Shown piece after piece: positions 28,665-37,187 of a stretch of 64,000 bases of DNA. The first letter of the stretch is position 1. The number at the start of each line of letters is the position of its first letter. The notes beneath the pieces are model-generated. The model was not told where the DNA came from. It did not search any database and saw nothing but the letters and a program-made list of their open reading frames with translations. The position numbers were made by a program, and so were the translations under genes. Origin of the DNA: Pseudomonas sp. MYb185 (lineage in GTDB: Bacteria; Pseudomonadota; Gammaproteobacteria; Pseudomonadales; Pseudomonadaceae); assembly GCF_002979975.1 (NCBI RefSeq), contig NZ_PCQD01000004.1, forward strand, positions 356,669-420,668, given 5' to 3'.

Positions 28665-29684
28665 TTGCAGTTCATTCGTTCAGGTTTATGTATCGTCGCG
28701 GCGCTGTGCGCGTTGGCGGCGCAGGCGCGTGATTACAACTACACCGATATGCACCTGCACTATGTCGACTTCTTCCAGGAAACCGACGGCATGGCCGCCC
28801 TGCTGGAGCAGATGGATGCGCATGGCATCGGACATGTCATGATCAGCGGTGTGCCGGTGGCCAAGAAATGGCATGAGAACGAGCCGCGGCGGCCACGCTA
28901 TTACGCTGGTGATGACGCCAGCGTGTACTGGTACAGCGCCACCGACAACATAGTGGCGCATGCGCTGGAACAGCTTGATGCGCAGCAGCGCCAGCGCTTC
29001 CATCCGTTTCTCTCCGGCTTCAATCCCAACGACAAGAATGCCGATGTGCATGTGCGTCGCATGCTGGAGATGTACCCGGGCATGTGGCAGGGCCTTGGCG
29101 AGGTGTTCACCCGGCATGACGACCTCACTGCGCTGACCAATGGCGATACCCCCCGAGCCAACGGCGAGGCCATGGAGCGTATCTATTTTCTGGCAGCCGA
29201 ACATGATCTGCCGGTGCTGATCCACAGCAACATCACTTCCAAGCGTGAGCGCAATCCGTTGTATCTCCCAGAGCTGGAAGAGTCCCTGCGCGATCATCCG
29301 CAGGTGCGTTTCATCTGGGCCCACGCCGGCACCAGCATGGAGATCCACCGTCACCAGGATAAGCTGGAGTTCCTGTTCGACGAGGTGGAGCGGATGCTGG
29401 GGCTGTACCCCAATCTGTATATCGACCTGTCCTGGACCATGCGCGAACCCTATCTGCTGGACGCCAAGGGCGAGCCTGACCCGCAATGGCTGCAACTGGT
29501 CGAGCGTTTCCCCGACCGCTTCATGATCGGTTCGGACGTGGTGGGGCGCTTCAGGAACCTGGGCGAGCAGATGCGCAGTTTCGATGTATTCCTCGATGCG
29601 CTGCCCGAGGCGGTAGCACACAAGGTGGCGAGCACCAATTTTCTGGACATATTGCCGAAGCAGAAAGCGGCGCAGGATGATTGA
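28665..29684 (+). CDS. Exported amidohydrolase (amidohydrolase_2-like TIM barrel)
   Basis: About 339 residues from TTG 28665, which has AGGAG nine bases ahead and yields an immediate signal peptide (LQFIRSGLCIVAALCALAAQA, cleaved before RDYNY). Metal motifs: YTDMHLHYVDFF (HxH), LPVLIHSNI, RFIWAHAGTSME and RFMIGSDVVGR. This is the COG2159 type (decarboxylase/hydrolase), unusual in being exported. Upstream ATG at 28578 overlaps tetR and would bury the signal. Substrate unknown. Confidence 0.78.
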   Translation: MQFIRSGLCIVAALCALAAQARDYNYTDMHLHYVDFFQETDGMAALLEQMDAHGIGHVMISGVPVAKKWHENEPRRPRYYAGDDASVYWYSATDNIVAHALEQLDAQQRQRFHPFLSGFNPNDKNADVHVRRMLEMYPGMWQGLGEVFTRHDDLTALTNGDTPRANGEAMERIYFLAAEHDLPVLIHSNITSKRERNPLYLPELEESLRDHPQVRFIWAHAGTSMEIHRHQDKLEFLFDEVERMLGLYPNLYIDLSWTMREPYLLDAKGEPDPQWLQLVERFPDRFMIGSDVVGRFRNLGEQMRSFDVFLDALPEAVAHKVASTNFLDILPKQKAAQDD

Positions 29685-29695
29685 AACAGTTGGTT

Positions 29696-29723
29696 AGCGG
29701 CGCCGGCAGATGCCGGCGTCGCT
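29696..29723. terminator. Hairpin between convergent amidohydrolase and carboxylesterase genes
   Basis: Stem of about 12 bp (AGCGGCGCCGGC against GCCGGCGTCGCT, one G-T pair) with tetraloop AGAT. No long T-run; probably a shared bidirectional end. Confidence 0.65.
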
Positions 29724-29732
29724 GAACGAGTA

Positions 29733-31418
29733 TTACCTGACAGGAAGGTTGATCGGCGGGTTTGCCCAATAAGCGCACTGGTGAGCAGTACTGAAATCAC
29801 TTTGACCAACCGCCGCCGGCGTTGGTGCATCGAGGCGCAGGATTTCGCCATTCGCGGTCAAACGCGGCCATTCGACTGCTTCTGCCGCACCGTCGATATC
29901 ATTGGGTCCGATAGCTGGATCATCACCGTATTTCGCGAAATTGGTCCAGTAGCGGGCCATATGTTCCGCCAATGCGAGCTGAGCGGCTCCAGCGCCACGT
30001 TGGGTCAACGTCTGCTCCGAGCTCAGTACATACTGGATCTCGAAGGAATGGGCTGCACCAAGAGGGAAAGGTGCCGATATGTCGCCGAGAATATTTGGCG
30101 CATCCCGGTCAGTGAACCAGTATCCCCAGGTATCCACATGGTTTCTCAACAGGCCCCACTGGGTATCGTTGGGGCAATTGAAACGCCAATCGGTCCCTAT
30201 TGCGGTATAGGCATTGGCGAATTGCAGCAAGCCGGGGGGCTGCTCGGCCAGATAGTCGGCGGCGATCTGGCCGGCATTCAACAATGGGTTTTCCGCCAGC
30301 AGCTTGGTAACCGCGGTTTCATAGCCCCCTGCCGTGAACAGGTCTTCCCCATCACCCAGGGCCAGCAAGGTAAAGAGCGCTCCTTCATCAAGGTTGCTGC
30401 CCATCATCACCGGTACCTGGTTGAAGTCTCCGGAGGCCAGGGCCTGGTTGATGGATATGGGCAGGGTGTCGGTGCCGGTGACCGGTAGAATATTGCCTGG
30501 CTGGGCGGCGAGAATTTCTTCCACCGAAAGTTCACGCAGGCACTCCAGCAGTTCCGCTTCTGCGGCAGTGGCGCAATCGGTTTGGGCGATGGTCGGCAAC
30601 CCGAACAGTTGCTGGCCTCCCGGGATGGTGAATGGTCCCTGGGACGTCTCTTGCAGGGCAATCTGGTCACCGTTGTAAGAGCCGCTTTGCACTACGGCCT
30701 TGTGGAACAGCCCTGCGGCAGCGGGCGAGGCCAGCTGGCTGAGAACGCTGTGTCCACCGGCGGACTCGCCGAAGAGAGTGATATTGTCTGGGTCCCCGTC
30801 GAACTCGGCAATGTTTTCCCGCACCCACTGCAACGCCAGCTGTTGATCCTGCAAGCCGAAGTTGGCATCGCCCAGCGCCTCATGGGGCAGGAAGCCCAGT
30901 GCGCCGAGACGGTAGTTCAGCGTCACCACCACCACGCCTTGCTCTACCAGGCGCGATGGGTCATAGCTGGGGCCGCCGGAGCCATAGATGAAGGCACCAC
31001 CATGGATCCATACCGTGACCGGGTAATCGCCGGGCTCCTCGGGAGCATATACATTGAGGAACAGGCAGTCTTCATTGAGGCTGGCTTCACCGAAGGGGCT
31101 GGCGGCCTGCGGACAACTGCTACCGAAGGCGTCGCTGAGCTCGATGGCGGTGGCATGGGTGGGTGGTAGCTCCGGGGCGGCAAAGCGCTCGGCTACCCCG
31201 TAACGGATACCGCGGAATACCCGCATACCCGCATCACTGATGCCAATATAATCGCCCTGCTGTGTAGTGACCGTCAGCGAGTTGTCGGGAGCGCTGCCGC
31301 CACCACTGTTGCTGCTCCCGCCGCCACCCCCGGACAGGCAGCCGCCGAGGCTGATGGCCAGGGCCAGGGTGGAAAGGGAGAGTACGAGGCGCTTGGAGGT
31401 ATTGGTGCTTTTGTGCAT
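29733..31418 (-). CDS. Carboxylesterase type B lipoprotein
   Basis: 561 residues. Lipobox SLGGC puts the lipidated Cys at 27; Leu at +2 predicts outer-membrane sorting. A Gly/Ser linker follows. Alpha/beta-hydrolase features: VWIHGGAFIYGSGG oxyanion hole, nucleophile Ser219 in LFGESAGGHS, Glu in MGSNLDEGALF, His in GAAHSFEIQYV, and EDCLFLNVYAPE with the conserved disulfide Cys. Resembles bacterial family VII esterases. Substrate unknown; an aromatic ester is possible given the PETase-like enzyme elsewhere in the window, but that is inference. Confidence 0.88.
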   Translation of the reverse strand: MHKSTNTSKRLVLSLSTLALAISLGGCLSGGGGGSSNSGGGSAPDNSLTVTTQQGDYIGISDAGMRVFRGIRYGVAERFAAPELPPTHATAIELSDAFGSSCPQAASPFGEASLNEDCLFLNVYAPEEPGDYPVTVWIHGGAFIYGSGGPSYDPSRLVEQGVVVVTLNYRLGALGFLPHEALGDANFGLQDQQLALQWVRENIAEFDGDPDNITLFGESAGGHSVLSQLASPAAAGLFHKAVVQSGSYNGDQIALQETSQGPFTIPGGQQLFGLPTIAQTDCATAAEAELLECLRELSVEEILAAQPGNILPVTGTDTLPISINQALASGDFNQVPVMMGSNLDEGALFTLLALGDGEDLFTAGGYETAVTKLLAENPLLNAGQIAADYLAEQPPGLLQFANAYTAIGTDWRFNCPNDTQWGLLRNHVDTWGYWFTDRDAPNILGDISAPFPLGAAHSFEIQYVLSSEQTLTQRGAGAAQLALAEHMARYWTNFAKYGDDPAIGPNDIDGAAEAVEWPRLTANGEILRLDAPTPAAVGQSDFSTAHQCAYWANPPINLPVR

Positions 31419-31596
31419 TGTTATTATCCGTGTGATGATCCAGCCGACGGCACTGGCAAAGTGCCTTGTGTTGGTAGGCAAACCTTAAAATAATTGGCGG
31501 AGGCGCGCTAAACCCATACGGGTGAGGCTGCGGGCTGGCAGACCCTGGCTGCGTCATCCGGTAAACTGCATGCCGGACTTTCACAAGGAGCGATTG

Positions 31597-32496
31597 ATGT
31601 CAGCCCAGGTCAGCTTTCCCATCGACTACATCGAACCGGTATTCCGGCCGCCGAGCGAGGCGCATTCGCTGATCCTGCCGGTGACCAATGGCTGCTCATG
31701 GAACCAGTGCACCTTCTGTGACATGTATACCGCTCCACAGAAGAAGTTCCGGGCCCGGGACGAGCAGCAGGTGCTCGACGAGATCCGTCGCAGCGGCGAG
31801 CGCCTGATAGTGCAACGGGTGTTCCTGGCGGATGGGGATGCCATGGTGCTGCCAACCCACCGCTTGCTGCGTATCCTTGAAGCGATAGGTGAGCACATGC
31901 CCGAGGTGCAGCGGGTCACTTCCTACTGTCTGCCGCGCAATCTACGGCGCAAGTCGGTGGATGATCTGCGGCAGCTGCGCGAGGCGGGACTGCAGATGCT
32001 GTACGTTGGTGCCGAATCGGGCGACGACCAGGTGTTGCAGCGGGTGAACAAGGGCGAGACCTTCGACTCCACGGCCGAGGCCCTGCTCAAGGCCAGGGAG
32101 GCCGGCTTGCAGACCTCGGTGATGATCCTCAACGGGCTGGGCGGGCAATCCCTGACCGAGCAGCATGCAGCGAACTCGGCAAGGCTGATGAATCTGACCC
32201 AGCCTGATTATCTGTCGACCCTGGTGGTCAGCTTTCCACATGGCATGGCACGTTACCAGGCACAGTTCCCGGACTTCCAGCCGTTGGACCAGGCTGGGCT
32301 GTTCCGGGAGGCCGAACGGTTTCTCTCGGCATTGGAGCTCAGCAGTACGGTGTTTCGCAGTGACCATGCTTCCAACTACCTGGTGCTCAAGGGCGTTCTC
32401 GGCGCGGACAAGCCGCGGCTGCTGGCGCAGGTGCGCGAGGCCATCGAACAACCCGAGCAAGCCGGGCTCCGCCCGGAATGGATGCGTGGATTATGA
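31597..32496 (+). CDS. Radical SAM protein
   Basis: 299 residues. The cluster motif is TNGCSWNQCTFCDMY, a CX4CX2C spacing rather than CX3CX2C, common in one group of B12-independent radical SAM proteins with Elp3/HemN-like barrels. Downstream ADGDAMVLPTHRLLRIL and GAESGDDQVLQRVNKGETF are typical. Start 31597 has AAGGAG ahead. The product is unknown. Ends in an ATGA overlap with the lipoprotein gene. Confidence 0.85.
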   Translation: MSAQVSFPIDYIEPVFRPPSEAHSLILPVTNGCSWNQCTFCDMYTAPQKKFRARDEQQVLDEIRRSGERLIVQRVFLADGDAMVLPTHRLLRILEAIGEHMPEVQRVTSYCLPRNLRRKSVDDLRQLREAGLQMLYVGAESGDDQVLQRVNKGETFDSTAEALLKAREAGLQTSVMILNGLGGQSLTEQHAANSARLMNLTQPDYLSTLVVSFPHGMARYQAQFPDFQPLDQAGLFREAERFLSALELSSTVFRSDHASNYLVLKGVLGADKPRLLAQVREAIEQPEQAGLRPEWMRGL

Positions 32497-33104
32497 AACC
32501 GAGCGTCTTGATTCCCGGCATGATGACCATCCTGGCGCTGCTGTTGCTGGCTGGCTGCACGCCGTCACAGATGCGCGATGAGGGGCGTTACTACCTCAGT
32601 GATGCCGGTCTGCTGGACAATTATCAGATCAAGCGCAGCGGCAACTGGCGTTTGCAGGCCGATTCACGGTTGTATATCGGCCAGAGCCATTTCGTCCCGG
32701 TCGGGCATGTCTATGCCAGGCCGAATATTCTCGCCGAGGAAGCCTTTGCCGCCGCGGTGCAGGTATTCCCCATGGTGCAGCGGGCAGAGCAGCCGCTGGG
32801 ACTGGATCAGGCGCTGATGCGCACCCGCGAGCAGGGGCTGGACTATCTGCTGTACACCCGCTTTGCCAGTGCCCAGAGCAGTGCCGGAACCCAGCCGAGC
32901 GAACAGGCTGCCCAGCAGGGGCATGTCGGGCGGGACCGGGTGGTGTTGCAGTTGCTGCTGATGGAAGCGTCGAGCGAGCGGGTCATCGACTTCGTTACCA
33001 TCGAGAGCCGCACGGGCTTTCTGGCTTTCTACAAGTCGCGCCCGGAGGATCTGCTGCGGGAACCGATGCAGGACTATACCCGTCAACTATTGGGCAGGCC
33101 CTGA
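32493..33104 (+). CDS. DUF4823 family lipoprotein
   Basis: 203 residues. Lipobox LLLAGCTPS (Cys22). Conserved YYLSDAGLLDNYQIKRSGNWRLQADSRLYIGQSHF, then EEAFAAAVQVFPMV. Probable outer-membrane lipoprotein of unknown function. The start (ATG 32493) overlaps the radical SAM stop; an upstream ATG at 32478 is less likely. Confidence 0.82.
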   Translation: MKPSVLIPGMMTILALLLLAGCTPSQMRDEGRYYLSDAGLLDNYQIKRSGNWRLQADSRLYIGQSHFVPVGHVYARPNILAEEAFAAAVQVFPMVQRAEQPLGLDQALMRTREQGLDYLLYTRFASAQSSAGTQPSEQAAQQGHVGRDRVVLQLLLMEASSERVIDFVTIESRTGFLAFYKSRPEDLLREPMQDYTRQLLGRP

Positions 33105-33118
33105 GAACGGAGAACTTC

Positions 33119-33703
33119 ATGGATAATCGACAGCCCCCGGCACAATCGTTGCTGCAAAGCCTTCCGCAATCGGCCAGCGGTGATGCCCGCGAACCGGCCC
33201 CGGTACATCTGTGGCAGCCGGAATTCAGCGGTGAGCTGGATATGCATATCACCCGCGACGGCACCTGGTACTACCAGGGTGGAGCGATTACCCGCAAGGC
33301 CCTGGCACAGCTGTTTTCCGGCATCCTGCGGCTGGACGAGGATGGTCGCTACTACCTGGTGACACCGGTCGAGCGCTGGGCCATCAAGGTCGATGATGTG
33401 CCCTTCGTTGCGGTGCGTCTGGAAGTGGAGGGGCAGGGACGGGAGCAGCGGCTGGTGTTCATCACCAGTCTCGAACATCGCATTGTGGCTGGCGCCGAGC
33501 ATCCGATCCGGGTCGAAGTGGATGCGCAGACCCAGCAACCGTCTCCCTATGTACTGCTGCGAACCAATCTGCAGGCGCTGATCCATCGCAACGTGTTCTA
33601 TCAACTGGTTGATCTTGCCGTTGAACATCAGGTCGATGGGCAGCGGCCTACCGGTGTGTGGAGCGCCGGCGTGTTCTTCCCGATAGACGGCGCTGGCGCC
33701 TGA
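33119..33703 (+). CDS. DUF1285 domain protein
   Basis: 194 residues. PVHLWQPEFSGELDMHITRDGTWYYQGGAITRKALAQLFSGILRLDEDGRYYLVTPVERWAIKVDDVPFVAV is the family core. Cytoplasmic, with two small beta domains; no known activity. 14 bp after the lipoprotein gene; conserved neighbours in pseudomonads. Confidence 0.88.
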   Translation: MDNRQPPAQSLLQSLPQSASGDAREPAPVHLWQPEFSGELDMHITRDGTWYYQGGAITRKALAQLFSGILRLDEDGRYYLVTPVERWAIKVDDVPFVAVRLEVEGQGREQRLVFITSLEHRIVAGAEHPIRVEVDAQTQQPSPYVLLRTNLQALIHRNVFYQLVDLAVEHQVDGQRPTGVWSAGVFFPIDGAGA

Positions 33704-33773
33704 GCGCACCACAGTCGGCCAGAGACAAGCTGTCGCAGGCGCAAAACAATACAGTCTGCGCGGTTGATATTTA

Positions 33774-33783
33774 CCATATATGG
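33774..33783. promoter_or_regulatory. Palindrome CCATATATGG, possible NrdR-type site
   Basis: Ten-base perfect palindrome 101 bp ahead of nrdJa, partly matching the core of the NrdR box (CwATATATwG). NrdR boxes normally occur in pairs; I see only a weak second match near 33747-33756, at a spacing that does not fit well. Confidence 0.35.
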
Positions 33784-33884
33784 GCATAGCATCCTTCTCA
33801 CGCACAACAGGTAGTGATTCCTGCTTGGGGTAGATGGGCTTTACCATCGGCAACTCCGGGGAAGCACGCTTTCAGGAGAAGATG

Positions 33885-36038
33885 ATGAGTCAAGCAGCCA
33901 AAGTGCAGCGTTTGCATAATGTGGTCACCAACATTCCCATGCAGCCTGCCTCGGAAGATATCTGGGATACCAAGTATCGACTCAAGACCAAGGACGGCAC
34001 GGCCATCGACCAGACCGTTGATGAAACCTACCAGCGTGTTGCCCGCGCGCTGGCGCAGGTCGAAGCCCCGGAGCTGCGTGACACCTGGTACGAACGCTTT
34101 CTCTGGGCCCTGCGCCATGGCGCCATTCCCGCCGGTCGTATCACCTCCAATGCTGGCGCGCTGGAGCATAAGCCGGCCACCTCGACCATCAACTGCACCG
34201 TATCGGCCACCATCGGTGACTCCATGGATGACATCCTGGCCAAGCTGCACGAGGCCGGGCTGACGCTCAAGGCCGGTTGCGGCATCGGTTACGAATTTTC
34301 CACGCTGCGTCCCCGCGGCGCCTACGTCTCCGGCGCCGGCGCCTATACCTCCGGCCCGCTGTCGTTCATGGATATCTACGACAAGATGTGCTTCACCGTG
34401 TCTTCCGCCGGTGGTCGGCGTGGTGCGCAGATGGCGACCTTCGATGTCGGTCATCCGGATGTTACGGATTTCATCCGCGCCAAGCGTGAGGGCGGACGCC
34501 TGCGCCAGTTCAACCTGTCGCTGCTGATCACCGAAGAGTTCATGGCTGCGGTTGAGTCCGACAGTGAATGGAAGCTGGCGTTTCCGCTGAGTGAAGCCGA
34601 GGCCGAGGCGGACAACGTCGATGTCAACGATGCCGGGCAGGTGACCTGGCGCGAGTGGCCGAGCAACGAAGGTTATGTCACCCGCGAGGATGGCCTGGTC
34701 GCCTGCCGCATATTCCGCACCATGAAGGCGCGGCGCATCTGGGACATGATCATGACCTCCACCTATGACTTCGCCGAGCCGGGGTTCATCCTCATCGACC
34801 GGGTCAACCAGATGAACAACAACTGGTTCTGCGAGGAAATCCGCGCCACCAACCCCTGCGGTGAACAGCCCTTGCCGCCCTATGGCGCCTGTCTGCTGGG
34901 CTCGATCAACCTGACCCTGTTCGTGCGTGACCCGTTTACCGACAAGGCCCGTTTCGACTGGGACGAGTACCGCCAGGTGGTGGACATCTTCACCCGCATG
35001 CTCGACAACGTGGTCGAGATCAACGGTCTGCCGCTGGAGCAGCAGCGCAATGAAATCTTCCGCAAGCGTCGCCATGGCATGGGCTTTCTCGGTCTGGGTT
35101 CGACCATGACCATGCTGCGCATGAAGTACGGGGACGCCCAGTCCCTGGAGTTTACCGAGCGGGTATCCCGGGAAATGGCGCTGCAGGGCTGGCGTACCGG
35201 TCTCGAACTGAGCGAGGAAAAGGGCCCGGCCCCGCTCATGGAGGAAGAGTTCACCGTCACCGGTGCGATGCTGGCCAAACGGCCGGAGATGCGTGAAGAC
35301 GGCTTCCAGGTCGGCCAGAAGGTCAAGGGCAAGGTGCTCTGGGCCAGGTACAGCCGCTACATGCAGCAGGTTGCCGCTGAAGACCCGCAACTGGTCGAAG
35401 CGCTGGCCGAGAAGGGGGCGCGCTTCACCCACCACAGCTCGATCGCGCCGACCGGCACCATCTCCCTGTCGCTGGCCAATAATGCCTCCAATGGCATCGA
35501 GCCGAGCTTTGCCCATCATTACTTCCGCAACGTGATCCGCGAAGGCAAGAAATCCAAGGAAAAGGTCGATGTGTTCAGCTTCGAACTGCTTGCCTACCGC
35601 GAGTTCATCGACCCGCAGGCGTTGCCCGATATGGAGGCGGCCTCGCGCACCCTACCGGACTATTTCATCGCTGCCGACGACGTGACGCCGACCCAGCACG
35701 TGGATGTACAGGCGGCGGCGCAGAAGTGGATCGACTCGTCGATCTCCAAGACTGCCAACGTGCCGACCGACTATCCCTATGAGGATTTCAAGGACATCTA
35801 TCTGTATGCCTATCACAAGGGGCTGAAGGGCTGCACCACCTTCCGCTTCAATCCCGAGGCGTTCCAGGGCGTGCTGGTGAAGGAGCAGGATCTGGCCAAT
35901 ACCACCTACCGCTTCAAGCTTGCCGACGGCAGCGTCATCGAGGCCAAGGGGGGCGATGAGATCGAATATGACGGCGAGATGCATACCGCGGCCAACCTGT
36001 ACGATGCGCTCAAGGAAGGCTACTACGGCAAGTTCTGA
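33885..36038 (+). CDS. nrdJ: Adenosylcobalamin-dependent ribonucleotide reductase, large part (NrdJa)
   Basis: 717 residues; class II RNR catalytic barrel converting ribonucleotides to deoxyribonucleotides without oxygen dependence. RITSNAGALEHKPATSTINCTVS region, KAGCGIGYEFSTLRPRGAYVSGAGAYTSGPLSF, catalytic NPCGEQPLPPYGACLLGSINL (Asn-Cys-Glu) and APTGTISLSLANNASNGIEPSF. It stops before the C-terminal redox cysteines, which are encoded in the next gene. Start 33885 is set by AGGAG at 33874-33879; an in-frame frame extends to 33834 without support. The split matches P. aeruginosa nrdJa/nrdJb. Confidence 0.93.
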   Translation: MSQAAKVQRLHNVVTNIPMQPASEDIWDTKYRLKTKDGTAIDQTVDETYQRVARALAQVEAPELRDTWYERFLWALRHGAIPAGRITSNAGALEHKPATSTINCTVSATIGDSMDDILAKLHEAGLTLKAGCGIGYEFSTLRPRGAYVSGAGAYTSGPLSFMDIYDKMCFTVSSAGGRRGAQMATFDVGHPDVTDFIRAKREGGRLRQFNLSLLITEEFMAAVESDSEWKLAFPLSEAEAEADNVDVNDAGQVTWREWPSNEGYVTREDGLVACRIFRTMKARRIWDMIMTSTYDFAEPGFILIDRVNQMNNNWFCEEIRATNPCGEQPLPPYGACLLGSINLTLFVRDPFTDKARFDWDEYRQVVDIFTRMLDNVVEINGLPLEQQRNEIFRKRRHGMGFLGLGSTMTMLRMKYGDAQSLEFTERVSREMALQGWRTGLELSEEKGPAPLMEEEFTVTGAMLAKRPEMREDGFQVGQKVKGKVLWARYSRYMQQVAAEDPQLVEALAEKGARFTHHSSIAPTGTISLSLANNASNGIEPSFAHHYFRNVIREGKKSKEKVDVFSFELLAYREFIDPQALPDMEAASRTLPDYFIAADDVTPTQHVDVQAAAQKWIDSSISKTANVPTDYPYEDFKDIYLYAYHKGLKGCTTFRFNPEAFQGVLVKEQDLANTTYRFKLADGSVIEAKGGDEIEYDGEMHTAANLYDALKEGYYGKF

Positions 36039-36101
36039 GCACTCACTGGCTGAATCAGCAATGACACGGCCCCGGCGTAGGCGGGGCGAGGATGATGGAA
36101 T

Positions 36102-36797
36102 ATGGCAATCAAGATAGACAGCAAGATCGTCGACTATGCGGTAGTCAAGCCGGATGAGCCGGCCAAGGTGCCGGAGGCGCCGGTGCCCACCTATGTGGAA
36201 ATGCATGAAAAGCTCAAGCGCCCGGAGCATCTGGAAGGCTCGACCTACAAGATCAAGACGCCAACGTCCGAGCATGCGATCTACGTCACCATCAATGACG
36301 TGGTGCTCAACCCTGGCAGTGACCACGAGATCCGCCGGCCCTTCGAAATCTTCATCAACTCGAAGAACATGGAGCATTACCAGTGGATTTCAGCGCTGAC
36401 GCTGATCATTTCCGCAGTCTTTCGCAAGGGCGGTGACTGTACCTTCCTGGTGGAAGAGCTCAATAGCGTATTCGATCCCAAGGGTGGCTACATGAAGCGT
36501 GGCGGTCGCTGGATGCCGTCGCTGGTGGCGGAAATCGGTGACGTGCTGGAGCGCCATCTCAAGCATATCGGCCTGATCAAGGATGAAATGGATGAGCATC
36601 AGCGTGCCTATCTGGAACAGAAGCGTGCCGAATTCAACAGTCTGACAGTGCCCAGCCAGGCCGCATCCGATTGTGATGACAGCACCGAAACCTATCCCTC
36701 GGGCGCGCAGATGTGCGGTAAGTGCCATACCAAGGCGGCGGTCCAGATGGATGGCTGCCTGACCTGTCTGGCCTGCGGCGACAGCAAGTGCGGCTGA
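36102..36797 (+). CDS. Adenosylcobalamin-dependent ribonucleotide reductase, small part (NrdJb)
   Basis: 231 residues. Central MHEKLKRPEHLEGSTYKIKTPTSEHAIYVTINDV and FEIFINSKNMEHYQWISALTLIISAVFRKGG, which in unsplit NrdJ form the C-terminal domain. The tail carries MCGKCHTKAAVQ and CLTCLACGDSKCG, the cysteine pairs that re-reduce the active site. 63 bp after nrdJa with its own GGCGAGGATGATGG leader, so two polypeptides are made. Confidence 0.92.
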   Translation: MAIKIDSKIVDYAVVKPDEPAKVPEAPVPTYVEMHEKLKRPEHLEGSTYKIKTPTSEHAIYVTINDVVLNPGSDHEIRRPFEIFINSKNMEHYQWISALTLIISAVFRKGGDCTFLVEELNSVFDPKGGYMKRGGRWMPSLVAEIGDVLERHLKHIGLIKDEMDEHQRAYLEQKRAEFNSLTVPSQAASDCDDSTETYPSGAQMCGKCHTKAAVQMDGCLTCLACGDSKCG

Positions 36798-36809
36798 CAG
36801 GACGCCTCC

Positions 36810-36837
36810 AGCTGCATCGGCGCTACCCGGTGCAGCT
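36810..36837 (+). terminator. Hairpin after nrdJb
   Basis: AGCTGCATCGG (36810-36820) pairs with CCGGTGCAGCT (36827-36837) with one mismatch. No immediate T-run, but a TTTTT lies at 36851-36855. Likely the nrdJ operon end. Confidence 0.55.
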
Positions 36838-36891
36838 TCACCATTCCGAATTTTTCATCCTTGGCTCTTGTTTGGCTCTCTTTTCTCTCTC

Positions 36892-36909
36892 CGGCTCATA
36901 ACTGAGACA
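36892..36909. promoter_or_regulatory. Palindrome 1 upstream of fapA (candidate activator site)
   Basis: CGGCTCATAACTGAGACA: half sites of a TGTCTCA-N4-TGAGACA palindrome, left half degenerate, right half perfect. First of three copies spread over about 170 bp before a sigma-54 promoter. Confidence 0.65.
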
Positions 36910-36953
36910 TCTCCCTGCGCTACAGACCAGTAAAGCCGGGCTGGTCGCCGCCT

Positions 36954-36971
36954 TGTCTCAATTCTGAGAAT
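36954..36971. promoter_or_regulatory. Palindrome 2 upstream of fapA (candidate activator site)
   Basis: TGTCTCAATTCTGAGAAT: left half perfect, right half TGAGAAT. Centre 62 bp from copy 1. Confidence 0.65.
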
Positions 36972-37042
36972 CGTCTGGAACCAACCGATTCGCCCTGGTG
37001 CCTCGCTGCACGTGGGTTTCGCTATTCCCAGTCAGAAGCATG

Positions 37043-37060
37043 TGTCTCAAAACTGAAACA
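37043..37060. promoter_or_regulatory. Palindrome 3 upstream of fapA (candidate activator site)
   Basis: TGTCTCAAAACTGAAACA, extended by G...C to GTGTCTCA-N4-TGAAACAC. Centre 89 bp from copy 2 and about 74 bp ahead of the -24 element, within normal enhancer range. Confidence 0.7.
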
Positions 37061-37124
37061 CTCTTCTTATGGCGGTGCTGAAGAATCCATGTAACCCATT
37101 GAATGTACTGGCTATCAAGGACCC

Positions 37125-37138
37125 GGCACAGGCCTTGC
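37125..37138 (+). promoter_or_regulatory. Sigma-54 (-24/-12) promoter of the fap operon
   Basis: GGCACAGGCCTTGC: GG at 37125-37126 and GC at 37137-37138 with exactly 10 bases between, and the fuller consensus GGCAC-N5-TTGC. Start point expected near 37150, about 38 bp before the fapA ATG. Found in the 390-bp spacer between nrdJb and fapA. Confidence 0.85.
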
Positions 37139-37187
37139 TCTGAACTGATGTAACAACAATCAGAACCTGCGGCCGGAGCAGTCGGAC

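Noticed and set aside
33704..33884. Possible cobalamin riboswitch ahead of nrdJ
   Set aside because: Only 180 bases and no B12-box sequence could be seen; too short and unstructured by eye.
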